This document shows positions 16,437 to 27,168 of a DNA stretch of 47,992 nucleotides, one piece after another (position 1 is the first letter of the stretch; each line of letters begins with the position of its first letter). The DNA comes from Saprospiraceae bacterium. GTDB taxonomy: Bacteria > Bacteroidota > Bacteroidia > Chitinophagales > Saprospiraceae. Below the pieces are notes generated by a model that ran no database searches, was not told the DNA's origin, and worked only from the letters and a program-made list of their open reading frames with translations. The position numbers were made by a program, and so were the translations under genes. The stretch lies in the NCBI GenBank assembly GCA_026985735.1, contig JALSPW010000097.1, forward strand, positions 1 through 47,992, read 5' to 3'.

Positions 16437-16686
16437 GATAATAACAGCATTGTAAAAATTCTGAAAGATAAAAGGGGATTTAGTTATAATTGGTAAATTA
16501 TGAATTACTAAAGTGATTGAAAAGATATTGATTTTCGGGTTATTTTAGTTCTATGGGGTAGTTGTTTTAAATTTCACAAATAAGTTAATAAATTTAAACT
16601 TTTAATTTTTGAAAGGTACTAATAAATGCTTATTTTGAAAAAAAGTCAATGAAATGATAAAAAAAAATAAATATTCTTAAATTTCT

Positions 16687-16718
16687 TTTGATTATAAATA
16701 AAAATAAACATATCTTTG
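16687..16718 (+). promoter_or_regulatory. Main promoter of the str/S10/spc ribosomal block
   Basis: TTTG (16687-16690), 20 bases, then TATCTTTG (16711-16718) give a full match to the Bacteroidota housekeeping promoter. The box is followed by CAGCTC, which also follows the box before rpsJ. The leader to the rpsL ATG is about 75 bases. Confidence 0.85.
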
Positions 16719-16797
16719 CAGCTCTTTTTGGGGCAGGGTGTGTCCTGAAGGTAAAAAAACAATAATAATTTTAATAAATTTAAAGAAAAATTTGGTT

Positions 16798-17172
16798 ATG
16801 CCAACAATTAATCAATTAGTAAGAAAAGGGAGAAAACAAATAATATCCAAAAGTAAATCAAAAGCTTTGCAGGGAAATCCACAAAGACGGGGTGTTTGTA
16901 CCAGGGTTTATACTACAACACCGAAGAAACCTAACTCGGCTTTGAGAAAAGTAACTAAGGTGAGATTGACTAACGGATTGGAAGTAATTGCATATATCCC
17001 CGGAGAGGGCCATAATTTGCAAGAGCACTCAATTGTACTGGTTAGAGGAGGAAGAGTGAAAGATTTACCCGGAGTGAGATATACTATTGTTAGGGGAGCA
17101 CTTGATACGGCAGGAGTATCGGATAGAAAACAATCCAGATCAAAGTATGGAACAAAAAGACCAAAAAAATAA
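16798..17172 (+). CDS. rpsL: 30S ribosomal protein S12
   Basis: The 124-residue protein matches S12 from the first residue ([12 protein letters not shown]), so ATG 16798 is preferred over an upstream in-frame start at 16738 in the leader. S12 lines the decoding centre. [13 protein letters not shown] and [17 protein letters not shown] are intact. Lysines 43 and 88, positions at which streptomycin resistance substitutions are known, are wild type. D89 is the residue that is methylthiolated in some bacteria. It is the first gene of the ribosomal block, 18 bases ahead of rpsG. Confidence 0.98.
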   Translation: MPTINQLVRKGRKQIISKSKSKALQGNPQRRGVCTRVYTTTPKKPNSALRKVTKVRLTNGLEVIAYIPGEGHNLQEHSIVLVRGGRVKDLPGVRYTIVRGALDTAGVSDRKQSRSKYGTKRPKK

Positions 17173-17190
17173 TAAAATCAATAATTCATT

Positions 17191-17658
17191 ATGAGAAAAA
17201 GAAAACCAAAAAAGCGTCCTATTATGCCGGATCCCAGATTTGGCGATGTAATGGTTACACAATTTGTTAACAATTTGATGTGGGAAGGCAAAAAAGCGGT
17301 AGCTTATAGAATATTTTACGATGCAATGGATATAATTGCAGAGAAAACAGGAGAGAATCCTCATGAAGTATGGAAAAAAGCTTTAAGCAATGCAATGCCT
17401 CAGGTAGAGGTTAGAAGTAAAAGGATTGGTGGTGCTACATTTCAAATTCCTACTGAAATTTATCAATCGAGAAAAATTTCAAATGGGATGAAGTGGTTGA
17501 TCAAATTTGCAAGGGCAAGAAGTGGTAAAGGAATGGCTGATAAATTATCGGCTGAATTAATTGCTGCAAGTAAGGGAGAAGGAGCAGCTGTGAAGAAAAA
17601 GGAAGACACTCATAGAATGGCAGAAGCAAACAGAGCTTTTGCTCATTTTAAAGCGTAA
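17191..17658 (+). CDS. rpsG: 30S ribosomal protein S7
   Basis: The 155-residue S7 nucleates assembly of the 30S head by binding the 3' major domain of 16S rRNA. Conserved segments are [38 protein letters not shown] and [18 protein letters not shown]. It sits between rpsL and fusA, with a 20-base gap to fusA, as in the classical str operon. Confidence 0.98.
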   Translation: MRKRKPKKRPIMPDPRFGDVMVTQFVNNLMWEGKKAVAYRIFYDAMDIIAEKTGENPHEVWKKALSNAMPQVEVRSKRIGGATFQIPTEIYQSRKISNGMKWLIKFARARSGKGMADKLSAELIAASKGEGAAVKKKEDTHRMAEANRAFAHFKA

Positions 17659-17678
17659 ATTTTTAATAAAAATATCAA

Positions 17679-19814
17679 ATGGCAAGAGATTTAAGTTTAG
17701 TTCGAAATATCGGAATTGCAGCTCATATTGATGCTGGAAAAACAACAACAACAGAAAGGGTACTTTATTATACCGGTTTAAGTCATAAAATAGGAGAAGT
17801 GCATGACGGAGCTGCTACTATGGACTGGATGGAACAAGAGCAGGAAAGAGGAATTACAATTACTTCTGCTGCAACAAGGACAAAATGGCCTTGGCACGAT
17901 AAAGAATATACCATTAATATAATAGATACACCCGGACACGTTGACTTTACCGTAGAAGTAGAAAGGTCTTTGAGGGTTTTGGATGGGACAGTAGCATTGT
18001 TTTGTGCCGTTTCCGGAGTTGAGCCTCAATCCGAAACAGTATGGAGGCAAGCGGATAAATATAAAGTTCCCAGAATTGCATTTGTGAATAAAATGGATAG
18101 AACAGGTGCTGATTTTTTTAATGTTGTAAATGATATTAAAGAGAAGTTGGGTGCTAATGCTGTTCCGATTCAAGTACCCATCGGTGCCGAGGATGATTTT
18201 AAAGGTATAGTGGATTTGATAACAAATGAGGCGATTATATGGAATGAAGATGATAAGGGTATGACTTATGAGGTAATTGACATTCCGGAAGATTTGGTAG
18301 ATATTGTTTCAGAGTATAGAGAAAAATTGGTTGAGGCATTAGCCGAGATAGATGATTCTTTGATGGAGAAATATTTTGAGGATCCCGATTCGATTACGGA
18401 AGAAGAGATGATAAATGTGATAAGGGAAGCCACAGTCGGAATGGTGATGACCCCGGTAATGGCTGGCTCTGCGTTTAAAAACAAGGGAGTTCAGGCTCTT
18501 TTAGATGCTGTTTGTGCATTCTTACCTTCGCCTTTGGATAAAGATATGATAGAAGGAATCAATCCTAAAACAGAAGAAGTTGAATATAGAAAACCTGATG
18601 TAAATGATCATTTTTCCGCTTTAGCTTTTAAAATTGCAACAGATCCTTATGTAGGAAGATTGTCATTTATGAGAGTTTATTCGGGAAAATTGAATGCGGG
18701 TTCCTATGTTTTAAATACAAGATCGGGAAAGAAAGAAAGAATTTCAAGATTGTATCAAATGCATTCCAATAAGCAAAATCCTATCGATTTCGTTGAAGCT
18801 GGTGATATTGCTGCAGGTGTAGGGTTTAAAGATATTAGAACAGGAGATACTTTGTGTGATGAGAAGCATCCTATTGTTTTCGAGTCTATGACATTTCCTG
18901 ATCCTGTGATTAGTCTTGCCGTAGAACCTAAAAGTCAAAAAGATGTTGATAAATTAGGCATGGCATTGGCGAAATTGTCAGAAGAAGATCCAACATTTAA
19001 AGTTAGGTTTGATGAAAATACAAATCAAACGGTAATAAGCGGTATGGGAGAGTTGCATTTGGAAATACTAGTTGATAGATTGAAAAGGGAATTTAATGTT
19101 GAATGCAATCAAGGCCAACCGCAGGTAAACTATAAAGAAGCTTTAACAGCAACGGTAGATCATACAGAGAAACTTAAAAAACAATCCGGTGGATCAGGTT
19201 TGTTTGCACAGGTATCTTTTGAGATAGGACCGGCAGATGAAGAGTTTTTAAACAGTGAAGATTTTAAAGACGGTAAGGTTAAAATGCAATTTATCAATGA
19301 TATTTTCGGTGGTTCCATTCCAAGAGAATTGATACCACCTACGCAAAAAGGTTTTGAATCAATGATGAATAGCGGTGTTCTTGCCGGATATAGTCTCGAT
19401 AGCATGAAAGTGAGAATTTACGATGGAAGAACTCACCCCGTGGATTCTAAACCTATAGCATTTGAATTGTGTGCTAAAGAAGGATTTAGAGCTGCAGCTA
19501 AAAAAGCAAAACCAATTATTTTGGAACCGATAATGAAATTGGAAGTGGTTACACCTGAAGAATATGTCGGGAATGTAATTGGTGATTTAAACAGGAGAAG
19601 AGGAATTCCTAAGAGTCAGGATATGGCAACTGGTGGTGTTGTTGTTGTGAAAGCAGATGTGCCGCTGTCTGAGATGTTTGGATATGTAACACAATTGAGG
19701 ACATTAACGTCAGGTAGGGCGAGCAGTACTATGGAGTTTTCTCATTATGCACCTCTTCCGGATAGCCTGGCAAAAGAAATAGTAGAAAAATCTAAAGGAA
19801 ATTTAAATAATTAA
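17679..19814 (+). CDS. fusA: Elongation factor G
   Basis: The 711-residue translocation GTPase has the P-loop AHIDAGKT (residues 15-22), switch I with [11 protein letters not shown], switch [11 protein letters not shown] and the NKMDR guanine-specificity motif. Domains III-V follow, including [14 protein letters not shown] and the C-terminal [19 protein letters not shown]. The length and motifs are those of the elongation-type EF-G. Unlike in Escherichia coli, no tuf gene follows; the next gene is rpsJ after a 78-base gap holding an additional promoter. Confidence 0.98.
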   Translation: MARDLSLVRNIGIAAHIDAGKTTTTERVLYYTGLSHKIGEVHDGAATMDWMEQEQERGITITSAATRTKWPWHDKEYTINIIDTPGHVDFTVEVERSLRVLDGTVALFCAVSGVEPQSETVWRQADKYKVPRIAFVNKMDRTGADFFNVVNDIKEKLGANAVPIQVPIGAEDDFKGIVDLITNEAIIWNEDDKGMTYEVIDIPEDLVDIVSEYREKLVEALAEIDDSLMEKYFEDPDSITEEEMINVIREATVGMVMTPVMAGSAFKNKGVQALLDAVCAFLPSPLDKDMIEGINPKTEEVEYRKPDVNDHFSALAFKIATDPYVGRLSFMRVYSGKLNAGSYVLNTRSGKKERISRLYQMHSNKQNPIDFVEAGDIAAGVGFKDIRTGDTLCDEKHPIVFESMTFPDPVISLAVEPKSQKDVDKLGMALAKLSEEDPTFKVRFDENTNQTVISGMGELHLEILVDRLKREFNVECNQGQPQVNYKEALTATVDHTEKLKKQSGGSGLFAQVSFEIGPADEEFLNSEDFKDGKVKMQFINDIFGGSIPRELIPPTQKGFESMMNSGVLAGYSLDSMKVRIYDGRTHPVDSKPIAFELCAKEGFRAAAKKAKPIILEPIMKLEVVTPEEYVGNVIGDLNRRRGIPKSQDMATGGVVVVKADVPLSEMFGYVTQLRTLTSGRASSTMEFSHYAPLPDSLAKEIVEKSKGNLNN

Positions 19815-19825
19815 TAAAAAAATAC

Positions 19826-19855
19826 TTGTTTTTTTAAAATATAGTTGTACCTTTG
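19826..19855 (+). promoter_or_regulatory. Internal promoter before rpsJ
   Basis: TTG (19826-19828), 19 bases, then TACCTTTG (19848-19855) match the housekeeping promoter. The stretch TTGTACCTTTGCAGCTC shares TTGTACCTTTGC with elements before rplP and infA. An AT hairpin (CAATTT/AAATTG, 19861-19875) follows in the leader. Confidence 0.8.
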
Positions 19856-19892
19856 CAGCTCAATTTAAAAAATTGGTATAGAATTAAAGGTT

Positions 19893-20201
19893 ATGAATCA
19901 AAAAATCAGGATAAAACTTCGTTCTTATGATCACAATTTAGTTGATAAATCAACGGAGAAAATAGTGAAAGCCGTGCGAAATAGTGGTGCGGTTGTTATG
20001 GGTCCGATTCCGCTGCCAACCAAGAGAGAAGTGTTTACAGTGTTGCGATCACCACATGTCAACAAGAAGTCTCGGGAGCAGTTTCAATTGAGAACCCACA
20101 AGCGTTTAATTGAAATTTATACACCTACTCCGAGAACTGTAGATGCTCTATCGAAGTTAGAGCTACCTAGCGGAGTCGATATTCAAGTTAAATTAACTTA
20201 A
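19893..20201 (+). CDS. rpsJ: 30S ribosomal protein S10
   Basis: The 102-residue S10, a component of the 30S head and the transcription antitermination factor NusE, starts [18 protein letters not shown]. The central loop [25 protein letters not shown] and the following [10 protein letters not shown] are conserved. It opens the S10 cluster under the promoter at 19826-19855. Confidence 0.98.
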   Translation: MNQKIRIKLRSYDHNLVDKSTEKIVKAVRNSGAVVMGPIPLPTKREVFTVLRSPHVNKKSREQFQLRTHKRLIEIYTPTPRTVDALSKLELPSGVDIQVKLT

Positions 20202-20285
20202 AAAGGCATAATATTATTCGAAATTTCTTAAAATTTTATGGTTTTATGAAATTTTGTGGATAAGTATGCTATCAAAAAATTAGTC

Positions 20286-20906
20286 ATGAACGGAATAATT
20301 GGGAAAAAAGTCGGAATGACAAGTATATATGATGATAATGGTAAATATGTTGCTGTTACCGTCATTGAAGCCGAACCTAATATCGTAACTCAGGTTAAAA
20401 CCGAGGATACCGAAAATTATAATGCTTTGCAAGTAGGAGTTGGAAAAGCTAAAGAAAAAAATACTACAAAACCATTAATGGGGCATTTTAAAAAAGCCAA
20501 TTCCGGCTCGTTAAAAAAATTGGTCGAATTTAGAGATTTTCAAATAGATAAAAATCTTGGTGATTCTATCAAAGTGGAAGAGGTTTTTGAAGAAGGTGAT
20601 GTTGTCAGTGCAATAGGGATTTCCAAAGGTAAAGGATTTCAAGGTGTTGTTAAAAGACATGGATTTCATGGTGTTGGAGATAAAACTCACGGACAAAAAG
20701 ATAGATTGAGAGCTCCGGGTTCTATTGGAGCGGCATCATATCCGGCAAGGGTTTTTAAAGGTATGAGAATGGCCGGTCGTACCGGAGGAAAAAGAGTGAA
20801 AGTTTTAAATTTGAAAGTGGTAAAGATATTACCTGAAAAAAATCTTATTTTGATTGGAGGGGCTGTTCCCGGTCATAAAGGTTCTTATGTAATAATCGAA
20901 AAGTAA
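20286..20906 (+). CDS. rplC: 50S ribosomal protein L3
   Basis: The 206-residue L3 lies near the peptidyl transferase centre and initiates 50S assembly. ATG 20286 gives [17 protein letters not shown], the family start; an in-frame GTG at 20256 would add ten non-conserved residues. The conserved [29 protein letters not shown] and [12 protein letters not shown] segments are present. rplD follows after 5 bases. Confidence 0.97.
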   Translation: MNGIIGKKVGMTSIYDDNGKYVAVTVIEAEPNIVTQVKTEDTENYNALQVGVGKAKEKNTTKPLMGHFKKANSGSLKKLVEFRDFQIDKNLGDSIKVEEVFEEGDVVSAIGISKGKGFQGVVKRHGFHGVGDKTHGQKDRLRAPGSIGAASYPARVFKGMRMAGRTGGKRVKVLNLKVVKILPEKNLILIGGAVPGHKGSYVIIEK

Positions 20907-20911
20907 TTAAG

Positions 20912-21535
20912 ATGAAAATTAATGTAGTAGATACCAACGGTAAAGAAACAGGAAGACAAGTTGATCTTCCGGATTCATTGTTTGGAATTGAACCAAATGA
21001 ACATGTAGTGTATTTGGCGGTAAAACAATATTTGGCCAATCAGAGACAGGGAACTCATAGTTCTAGGGAAAGAGGAGAAATACGAGGTTCTACCAGGAAA
21101 TTGAAAAGACAGAAAGGAACGGGAACCGCGCGAGCTGGTTCGATTAAGAATCCATTGTTCAGAAAGGGAGGAAGAGTTTTTGGTCCAAGGCCTAGAAGCT
21201 ATGAAATAAAACTTAATAAGAAAGTGAAGAGTTTGGCAAGAGCTTCTGCATTGTCAGCTAAAGCTAAATCAAACTCAATCGTAGTTTTGGAAGATTTCTC
21301 TTTTGATAAGCCAAAGACTAAAGAATATATTAATGTATTGCGTAATTTGGGTATTGAAGGTAAAAAAGTATTGCACCTAATTGGTGAACCTGATAAAATT
21401 TTGTTTTTATCTTCAAGAAATATTCAAAAAACAAATTTAAAAGAAGTCAGACAATTAAATACTTACGAGATTTTAAATTCTGATAAGCTTGTGTTTTTTG
21501 AGAGTGCAGTAGAAAAAATAAAAGAATTATTTTAA
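20912..21535 (+). CDS. rplD: 50S ribosomal protein L4
   Basis: The 207-residue L4 lines the upper peptide exit tunnel. The tunnel loop is visible in the RQGTHSSRERGEIRGSTRKL and KGTGTARAGSIKNPLFRKGG region, followed by VFGPRPRSYEIKLNKKVK. In some bacteria L4 represses its own operon; I see no leader structure here that proves this. It lies between rplC and rplW with short gaps. Confidence 0.98.
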   Translation: MKINVVDTNGKETGRQVDLPDSLFGIEPNEHVVYLAVKQYLANQRQGTHSSRERGEIRGSTRKLKRQKGTGTARAGSIKNPLFRKGGRVFGPRPRSYEIKLNKKVKSLARASALSAKAKSNSIVVLEDFSFDKPKTKEYINVLRNLGIEGKKVLHLIGEPDKILFLSSRNIQKTNLKEVRQLNTYEILNSDKLVFFESAVEKIKELF

Positions 21536-21545
21536 ATTATCAATT

Positions 21546-21836
21546 ATGGAAATTTTAATAAAACCGGTAATTACGGAGAAAGCTGAAACATTAGCTGAAG
21601 AAAGAAATAAATATACTTTCGTGGTTAATAAAAAAGCTAATAAAATACAGATTAAAAAAGCTGTAGAGGATATGTATAATGTGAATGTTACTGATGTTAA
21701 TACTTCAATTGTACCCGGTAAAGTAAAGGTACGAGGAACCAGATCCGGCTATCAAATAGGTAAGATGTCTTCATACAAGAAAGCTGTTGTTTCAGTTGAG
21801 GAAGGAGAAGTGATTGATATTTATGGTAATGTGTAA
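21546..21836 (+). CDS. rplW: 50S ribosomal protein L23
   Basis: The 96-residue L23 sits at the tunnel exit and docks trigger factor and signal recognition particle. MEILIKPVITEKAE, NKYTFVVNKKANKIQIKKAV and the C-terminal KKAVVSVEEGE are family-typical. The start is 10 bases after the rplD stop. Confidence 0.97.
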   Translation: MEILIKPVITEKAETLAEERNKYTFVVNKKANKIQIKKAVEDMYNVNVTDVNTSIVPGKVKVRGTRSGYQIGKMSSYKKAVVSVEEGEVIDIYGNV

Positions 21837-21867
21837 TAAATTTTGGTAATAAGTAAAAATATAAAAA

Positions 21868-22692
21868 ATGCCAATTAAGAAATTTAAACCGATAACTCCC
21901 GGCTTGCGATTCAGAACTGGATTGGATTATTCTGAAATATCAGATAACAATCCTGAAAAATCATTGATCGCAAAGCATAAGAAATCCGGGGGTAGAAATA
22001 GTAAAGGAAGAATGACCATTAGACAAAGAGGAGGTGGTCACAAAAAAAGATATAGGGTAATAGATTTTAAAAGAGATAAAGAAGGTATTCCTGCAAAGGT
22101 TAAATCTATTGAATACGATCCTAATAGAACTGCGTTTATTGCATTGCTTGTTTATGCCGATGGTGCTAAGAGATATATTATTGCTCCGAAAGGGCTGAAA
22201 CCCGGTGATAATGTAATTTCAGGTAAAGGAATTGCTCCTGATGTTGGTAATAGTTTGTATTTGAGTGAAATTCCTTTGGGTACGACAATTCATGCTATTG
22301 AAATGAATCCAGGGAAAGGAGCTGTTATTGCCAGAAGTGCCGGAACTAATGGAGTTTTGGTGGGAAGAGAAGGGAAATATGCTATTATAAAAATGCCATC
22401 CGGTGAAATGAGAAAGGTGTTTTTGGATTGTAAGGCTACTATTGGAAGTACATCAAATGGAGATCATTTTTTGATAAATTCCGGTAAAGCCGGAAGAAGC
22501 AGATGGCTGGGTAGAAGGCCGAGAGTAAGAGGAGTTGCAATGAATCCGGTAGATCACCCGATGGGTGGTGGTGAAGGAAGGTCTTCAGGAGGACATCCAA
22601 AATCAAGGACAGGTATTTTTGCAAAGGGACAAAAAACAAGGAATCCTAAAAAGAAATCGAGTAAATTGATTATTTCTAAAAGGAAAAAATAA
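21868..22692 (+). CDS. rplB: 50S ribosomal protein L2
   Basis: The 274-residue L2 is needed for subunit joining and peptidyl transfer. The start ([15 protein letters not shown]) and conserved segments [34 protein letters not shown] and GGHPKSRTG are intact, including the histidine in the DHPMGGGEG loop that lies close to the catalytic centre. rpsS follows after 7 bases. Confidence 0.98.
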   Translation: MPIKKFKPITPGLRFRTGLDYSEISDNNPEKSLIAKHKKSGGRNSKGRMTIRQRGGGHKKRYRVIDFKRDKEGIPAKVKSIEYDPNRTAFIALLVYADGAKRYIIAPKGLKPGDNVISGKGIAPDVGNSLYLSEIPLGTTIHAIEMNPGKGAVIARSAGTNGVLVGREGKYAIIKMPSGEMRKVFLDCKATIGSTSNGDHFLINSGKAGRSRWLGRRPRVRGVAMNPVDHPMGGGEGRSSGGHPKSRTGIFAKGQKTRNPKKKSSKLIISKRKK

Positions 22693-22699
22693 AATTTGA

Positions 22700-22966
22700 A
22701 TGGCTAGATCAATAAAAAAAGGACCATTTGTCTATCATAAACTTTTAAAAAAAGTTGATAAGGCAAGAGAAGAAAACAGGAAAACTGTTATTAGAACTTA
22801 CTCAAGGGCATCAATGATTATCCCTGATATGGTGGGATTGACTATTGCAGTTCATAATGGGAAAACATTTGTTCCTGTATTTATAACTGAAAATATGGTT
22901 GGGCATAAATTGGGAGAGTTTTCTCCTACTCGATTATTTAGAGGACATGCCGGAAATAGAAAGTAA
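22700..22966 (+). CDS. rpsS: 30S ribosomal protein S19
   Basis: The 88-residue S19 is in the 30S head and bridges to the 50S subunit together with S13. [40 protein letters not shown] and [18 protein letters not shown] are typical of the family. It starts 7 bases after rplB. Confidence 0.98.
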   Translation: MARSIKKGPFVYHKLLKKVDKAREENRKTVIRTYSRASMIIPDMVGLTIAVHNGKTFVPVFITENMVGHKLGEFSPTRLFRGHAGNRK

Positions 22967-22995
22967 AATTAGTATAATAGTATAATATAGATAAT

Positions 22996-23370
22996 ATGGA
23001 AGCTATTGCAAAATTAAAAAACTGCCCGATGTCACCCAGAAAAATGAGAATGGTGGCTGATGCTATCAGAGGAAAATCTGTTGAAGAGGCATTGAGTATT
23101 TTAAAATTTAATAAAAGAGAAGGTTCATTTTGGCTTGAAAAATTGCTTCTGTCTGCTATTGCAAATTGGGAATATAAGACAGAAATGACTAAAAGTGCTG
23201 ATGAATATGGCTTGGTGGTAAAAAGAATTTGGGTTGACGGTGGAACTAGTTTGAAGAGATTTAGACCTGCTCCACATGGAAGGGCTAATCCTATTAAGAA
23301 AAGGACGAATCATGTTACTCTTATTGTTGAGAGTACCGTTCCTTTTGAAGAAACTGAAAATGTTGAATAA
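22996..23370 (+). CDS. rplV: 50S ribosomal protein L22
   Basis: The 124-residue L22 extends a beta-hairpin into the exit tunnel. [20 protein letters not shown] and the hairpin region [20 protein letters not shown] are intact. The hairpin's conserved length argues against the macrolide-resistance insertions or deletions known in other species. Confidence 0.97.
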   Translation: MEAIAKLKNCPMSPRKMRMVADAIRGKSVEEALSILKFNKREGSFWLEKLLLSAIANWEYKTEMTKSADEYGLVVKRIWVDGGTSLKRFRPAPHGRANPIKKRTNHVTLIVESTVPFEETENVE

Positions 23371-23390
23371 TTAATTAATAAATTGTTATA

Positions 23391-24110
23391 ATGGGTCAAA
23401 AGACAAATCCGATTGGTAACAGATTAGGAATCATCAAAGGCTGGGATTCCAACTGGTTTGGTGGAAGAGATTTTGCATCAAAATTGGTTCAAGATGTTGA
23501 AATTAGAAATTATATCCGGGCTAGAATTTTTAAAGGAGGAATTTCGAAAATCGTAATTGAAAGAACTCTGAAAAGAATTACAGTTACAATACATACTTCA
23601 AGACCTGGAATCATCATTGGAAAAGGTGGACAGGAAGTAGACAGGTTGAGAGAGGAGTTGAAGAAACTGACTGGAATGGATGTTCAGATAAATATTATTG
23701 AAATTAGAAAGCCTGAATTGGATGCCTATATCGTTGGAGAAAATGTTGCTAAGCAATTGGAATCAAGGATAAATTATCGTAGAGCTGTTAAAATGGCAAT
23801 TCAATCTTCGATGAGAGCAGGCGCAGAAGGTATTAAGATCAGAGTTTCCGGTAGATTGAACGGTGCGGAGATGGCTAGATCTGAAGAATTTAAAGATGGT
23901 AGAATTCCTTTGCATACATTTAGAGCTGATATTGATTATGCACTTGTGGAAGCTCAGACTATTTATGGTAAAATTGGGGTCAAAGTGTGGATTTTTAAAG
24001 GAGAAGTGTTAGGAAAAAGAGATTTGTCACCAAATATTGGAGCCAAAGGTAAATCAGGAAGAGGTGATCATAGAAGAGGCAATAATAGAGGAAGAAGAAA
24101 TAGAAGGTAA
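23391..24110 (+). CDS. rpsC: 30S ribosomal protein S3
   Basis: The 239-residue S3 contributes to the mRNA entry channel helicase. It has [13 protein letters not shown] at the start, a type II KH domain with [11 protein letters not shown], and a C-terminal domain with [18 protein letters not shown]. The basic Gly/Arg-rich tail ([20 protein letters not shown]) is typical of Bacteroidota. It is followed by a 67-base gap that holds an internal promoter. Confidence 0.98.
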   Translation: MGQKTNPIGNRLGIIKGWDSNWFGGRDFASKLVQDVEIRNYIRARIFKGGISKIVIERTLKRITVTIHTSRPGIIIGKGGQEVDRLREELKKLTGMDVQINIIEIRKPELDAYIVGENVAKQLESRINYRRAVKMAIQSSMRAGAEGIKIRVSGRLNGAEMARSEEFKDGRIPLHTFRADIDYALVEAQTIYGKIGVKVWIFKGEVLGKRDLSPNIGAKGKSGRGDHRRGNNRGRRNRR

Positions 24111-24136
24111 AAATTAATATTAATAATAAAAAATTG

Positions 24137-24144
24137 TACCTTTG
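24137..24144 (+). promoter_or_regulatory. Internal -7 box before rplP
   Basis: TACCTTTG inside TTGTACCTTTGCA is the same element as before rpsJ and infA, 33 bases ahead of the rplP start. A -33 TTG is not evident. It lies in the largest gap of the S10 cluster, between rpsC and rplP. Confidence 0.6.
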
Positions 24145-24177
24145 CAAAACTTTTGAAAAAAGCAAAAATTATTTAAA

Positions 24178-24597
24178 ATGTTACAACCTAAAAGAACAAA
24201 ATACAGAAAGCAACAAAAGGGTAAAAACCGTGGAATTGCTACCAGAGGGCATAATGTGTCTTTCGGTAGTTTTGGGATGAAGGCTATGGAGTATGGTTTT
24301 ATTACAAGTAGACAGATAGAGGCTGCAAGGATTGCTTTGACTAGATATATGAAAAGGGAAGGTAAGGTTTGGATTAGGATTTTTCCTGATAAACCTATTA
24401 CGTCTAAACCTTTGGAAGTTAGGATGGGTAAAGGAAAAGGAGCATTGGATCATTATGTTGCCAGAGTGCAACCCGGAAGGATTATGTTTGAGATAGATGG
24501 AGTTTCTGAAGAAAGAGCAAGGGAAGCATTGAGATTGGGTTCTCAAAAAATGCCTATTAAAACAAAATTTGTTATAAGACCGGATTACGAAAAATAA
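24178..24597 (+). CDS. rplP: 50S ribosomal protein L16
   Basis: The 139-residue L16 helps to place the A-site t[22 protein letters not shown], the segment after [20 protein letters not shown], and [14 protein letters not shown] are conserved. It is the first gene after the internal promoter element at 24137-24144. Confidence 0.98.
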   Translation: MLQPKRTKYRKQQKGKNRGIATRGHNVSFGSFGMKAMEYGFITSRQIEAARIALTRYMKREGKVWIRIFPDKPITSKPLEVRMGKGKGALDHYVARVQPGRIMFEIDGVSEERAREALRLGSQKMPIKTKFVIRPDYEK

Positions 24598-24609
24598 AAA
24601 AAGAAAAAA

Positions 24610-24876
24610 ATGGCTACTAAGAAATTTTTAGAATTACAGGAATTTACCGATGTGGACTTGGAAAATGAGTTGAATGAGGCACAGGTAGAATACAGAAAGT
24701 TGAAATTTGATCATGCTGTTGCCGGACTGGAAAATCCACTTGTTTTAAGAACACTGCGTAGAGATATTGCAAGGATTAAAACAGAGATGAAAAGAAGGGA
24801 ACTTGCTGCTATGACTAGTGAAGAAATAGCAAAAAGAGATAGAATCAGATTGAGAAGAAAACTTAACAAAAAATAA
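24610..24876 (+). CDS. rpmC: 50S ribosomal protein L29
   Basis: The 88-residue L29 has the helical hairpin at about residues 10-65 (LENELNEAQVEYRKLKFDHAV, then VLRTLRRDIARIKTEMKRRE). L29 is usually about 65 residues; the last approximately 20 (MTSEEIAKRDRIRLRRKLNKK) are an extension with a basic end. It sits at the tunnel exit next to L23. Confidence 0.95.
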   Translation: MATKKFLELQEFTDVDLENELNEAQVEYRKLKFDHAVAGLENPLVLRTLRRDIARIKTEMKRRELAAMTSEEIAKRDRIRLRRKLNKK

Positions 24877-24889
24877 ATTCTATTAAATT

Positions 24890-25147
24890 ATGACTGATAG
24901 AAAAAATAGGAAACAAAGAAATGGTGTGGTTGTTAGCAATCGCATGGATAAGAGTATTACTGTTTTGGTTGAAAGAAAACTTAAGCATCCGTTATATGGT
25001 AAATTCGTTAAAATGAGTAAGAAATTTATGGCTCATGATGAAAAAAACGAAGCTAATATCGGGGATAAAGTAAGAATTATGGAAACAAGACCATTAAGTA
25101 AGAAAAAGAGGTGGAGATTAGTTGAAATATTGGAAAAAGCCAAGTAA
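24890..25147 (+). CDS. rpsQ: 30S ribosomal protein S17
   Basis: The 85-residue S17 binds 16S rRNA early in assembly. [20 protein letters not shown] and the OB-fold segments [19 protein letters not shown] and [16 protein letters not shown] are conserved. It lies 13 bases after rpmC. Confidence 0.97.
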   Translation: MTDRKNRKQRNGVVVSNRMDKSITVLVERKLKHPLYGKFVKMSKKFMAHDEKNEANIGDKVRIMETRPLSKKKRWRLVEILEKAK

Positions 25148-25179
25148 TATTCCGGTTTAATATTAAAAAGTAAATAATC

Positions 25180-25545
25180 ATGATACAACAAGAATCTAGA
25201 TTGAAAGTAGCTGATAATAGTGGTGCGAAAGAAGTACTTTGTATTAAAGTATTAGGTGGTACAAGAAGAAGGTATGCCTATGTAGGTGATGAAATAGTAG
25301 TTACGGTTAAAAGTTCTACTCCGACAGGAATAAAAAAAGGGACTGTTTCAAGAGCGGTAGTAGTAAGAACCAAAAAAGAAATAAGAAGAAAAGATGGTTC
25401 ATATATCAAATTTGATGATAATGCAGTAGTTTTACTAAATGCCGGTGGAGAACCTCGAGGAACTCGTATTTTTGGTCCTGTAGCCAGGGAATTAAGGGAA
25501 AAAGATTATATGAAAATTGTTTCATTGGCACCTGAAGTATTATAA
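25180..25545 (+). CDS. rplN: 50S ribosomal protein L14
   Basis: The 121-residue L14 contacts the 30S subunit and is the docking site of the silencing factor Rsf[41 protein letters not shown] and the C-terminal [10 protein letters not shown] are family signatures. Confidence 0.98.
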   Translation: MIQQESRLKVADNSGAKEVLCIKVLGGTRRRYAYVGDEIVVTVKSSTPTGIKKGTVSRAVVVRTKKEIRRKDGSYIKFDDNAVVLLNAGGEPRGTRIFGPVARELREKDYMKIVSLAPEVL

Positions 25546-25564
25546 AATAAAATAAATTTAAATT

Positions 25565-25897
25565 ATGGCAACTAAGAGATTTGCTCCAAAAATGCGGATA
25601 AAAAAAGGTGATCAGGTAATGGTTACCGAAGGAGCATATAAAGGGAAAAAGGGTAGAGTGTTGGAAGTATATCCGGCAAAGTCAAGAGTGTTGGTTGAAG
25701 GAGTTAATATTGTGAAAAAACATCAAAAACCTACAAATGACAACCCCGGAGGAATTATTAGCCGGGAAGCTCCAATTCATATTTCCAATTTGATGCTTGT
25801 TGATCCTAAAACAGGTGAACCTACTAGAATTGGAAGAAAATTGGTAGATGGAAAATTGGTACGTTATTCTAAAAAATCAGGAGAAATTATTAAGTGA
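25565..25897 (+). CDS. rplX: 50S ribosomal protein L24
   Basis: The 110-residue L24 has a KOW motif in [20 protein letters not shown] and the segment [20 protein letters not shown]. It is a 50S assembly initiator near the tunnel exit. Its TGA stop shares a base with the rplE start codon, indicating translational coupling. Confidence 0.97.
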   Translation: MATKRFAPKMRIKKGDQVMVTEGAYKGKKGRVLEVYPAKSRVLVEGVNIVKKHQKPTNDNPGGIISREAPIHISNLMLVDPKTGEPTRIGRKLVDGKLVRYSKKSGEIIK

Positions 25898-26457
25898 TGA
25901 GTTATAAACCTAGATTACAGACATATTATAAAGAGGAGATAATTCCTAAGATGATGGAAGAATTTAATTATAAATCCATCATGCAAGTTCCTAAATTAGT
26001 AAAAATAAACCTTAATCAAGGGCTTGGAGCTGCAACACAGGATAAGAAAATTATCGATGATGCTTTAAAAGATCTTACTTTAATCGCCGGTCAGAAAGCC
26101 GTTCCTATTAAAGCAAAAAGATCCGTTTCCAATTTTAAATTAAGAGAAGGAATGCCTATTGCTGTGAAAGTAACTTTACGACATGAGCAAATGTATGAAT
26201 TTCTTGACAGATTAATTTCAGTTGCACTACCAAGGGTAAAGGATTTTCGTGGAATTAATGATAAGAGTTTTGACGGTAGAGGGAATTATTCAATGGGAAT
26301 ACAAGAGCACATTATTTTTCCTGAGATAGAAATGGATAAAATATCAAGAATTTTGGGAATGGATATTACTTTTGTTACGACAGCAAAAACTGATGCGGAA
26401 GCATTATCCTTGCTAAAATATTTTGGAATGCCTTTTAAAAATCAAAGAAATCAATAA
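25897..26457 (+). CDS. rplE: 50S ribosomal protein L5
   Basis: The 186-residue L5 binds 5S rRNA and the P-site tRNA. ATG 25897 overlaps the rplX stop as TGATG; an in-frame GTG one codon earlier is less likely. [39 protein letters not shown] and [16 protein letters not shown] are conserved. Confidence 0.97.
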   Translation: MSYKPRLQTYYKEEIIPKMMEEFNYKSIMQVPKLVKINLNQGLGAATQDKKIIDDALKDLTLIAGQKAVPIKAKRSVSNFKLREGMPIAVKVTLRHEQMYEFLDRLISVALPRVKDFRGINDKSFDGRGNYSMGIQEHIIFPEIEMDKISRILGMDITFVTTAKTDAEALSLLKYFGMPFKNQRNQ

Positions 26458-26459
26458 TT

Positions 26460-26729
26460 ATGGCAAGAAAATCGCTAATAGCTAGAGAAGCAAAAAGAAG
26501 GAAATTAGTAGAAAAATATGCTGAGAAGAGAAAAAAACTTAAAGCAGAAGGAAATTGGGAAGAATTGGATAAATTGCCCAGAAACTCAAATCCGGTAAGA
26601 TTACACAATAGATGTGGATTGACCGGAAGGCCAAAAGGATATATTCGCAGGTTTGGTATTTGCAGGGTGAAATTTAGAGAAATGGCTAATGATGGAAAAA
26701 TTCCAGGTGTAACAAAAGCCAGTTGGTAA
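26460..26729 (+). CDS. rpsN: 30S ribosomal protein S14 (zinc-free type)
   Basis: The 89-residue S14 begins 2 bases after the rplE stop. [20 protein letters not shown] and the C-terminal PGVTKASW are typical. The protein lacks the pair of CxxC motifs of the short zinc-binding form, so it is the zinc-independent type. Confidence 0.97.
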   Translation: MARKSLIAREAKRRKLVEKYAEKRKKLKAEGNWEELDKLPRNSNPVRLHNRCGLTGRPKGYIRRFGICRVKFREMANDGKIPGVTKASW

Positions 26730-26749
26730 AAATATATAATAAAAGAATT

Positions 26750-27151
26750 ATGATAGTAACAGATCCGATAGCAGATTATTTGACTCGCATTAGAAATGCG
26801 CAGATGGCAGGTCATAGGATGGTTGTGATTCCCGGTTCAAAAATGAAAAGGAAAATCACTGAAATTTTATATGATCAAGGTTATATTTTGAAATACAAAT
26901 TTGAAGAAGATAATAAATCAGGTAAAATTTATATCGCATTAAAATATGACCCGTTGACCAATCAACCTGTTATAAAGAAAATGAAAAGGTTGAGTAAACC
27001 GGGATTGAGACAGTATTTTTCTGTTGATAAATTACCTAAAGTAATTAATGGATATGGTATAGCCATTGTTTCCACCTCCAAAGGAGTTATGACTGATAAA
27101 GATGCCAGAAAGAATAATGTAGGTGGAGAAGTATTGTGTTACGTTTATTAA
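26750..27151 (+). CDS. rpsH: 30S ribosomal protein S8
   Basis: The 133-residue S8 binds helix 21 of 16S rRNA and in some bacteria represses the spc operon. ATG 26750 gives [20 protein letters not shown], the family start; an earlier frame start would overlap rps[21 protein letters not shown] and GGEVLCYVY at the end are conserved. Confidence 0.97.
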   Translation: MIVTDPIADYLTRIRNAQMAGHRMVVIPGSKMKRKITEILYDQGYILKYKFEEDNKSGKIYIALKYDPLTNQPVIKKMKRLSKPGLRQYFSVDKLPKVINGYGIAIVSTSKGVMTDKDARKNNVGGEVLCYVY

Positions 27152-27168
27152 TATATAAATTTTAAGAA

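Larger units (their letters stand above)
16270..16797. other. Leader and promoter region of the ribosomal block
   Basis: The right part carries the rpsL promoter (16687-16718) and an approximately 75-base leader with a GC-richer start. A 9-base inverted repeat lies at 16393-16436. Around 16464-16540 is a degenerate copy of the AAAGATAAAGGGGA / GAATTATGAATTAC repeat seen at 280-338. No small gene is seen. Confidence 0.65.

Noticed and set aside
19815-19892. Missing tuf between fusA and rpsJ as a deletion
   Set aside because: Bacteroidota normally lack tuf at this place, so this is the expected layout.
24181-24546. 121-residue antisense ORF over rplP
   Set aside because: It is a shadow of a strongly conserved ribosomal protein gene; His/Ser/Phe-rich antisense frames of this sort recur across the block.
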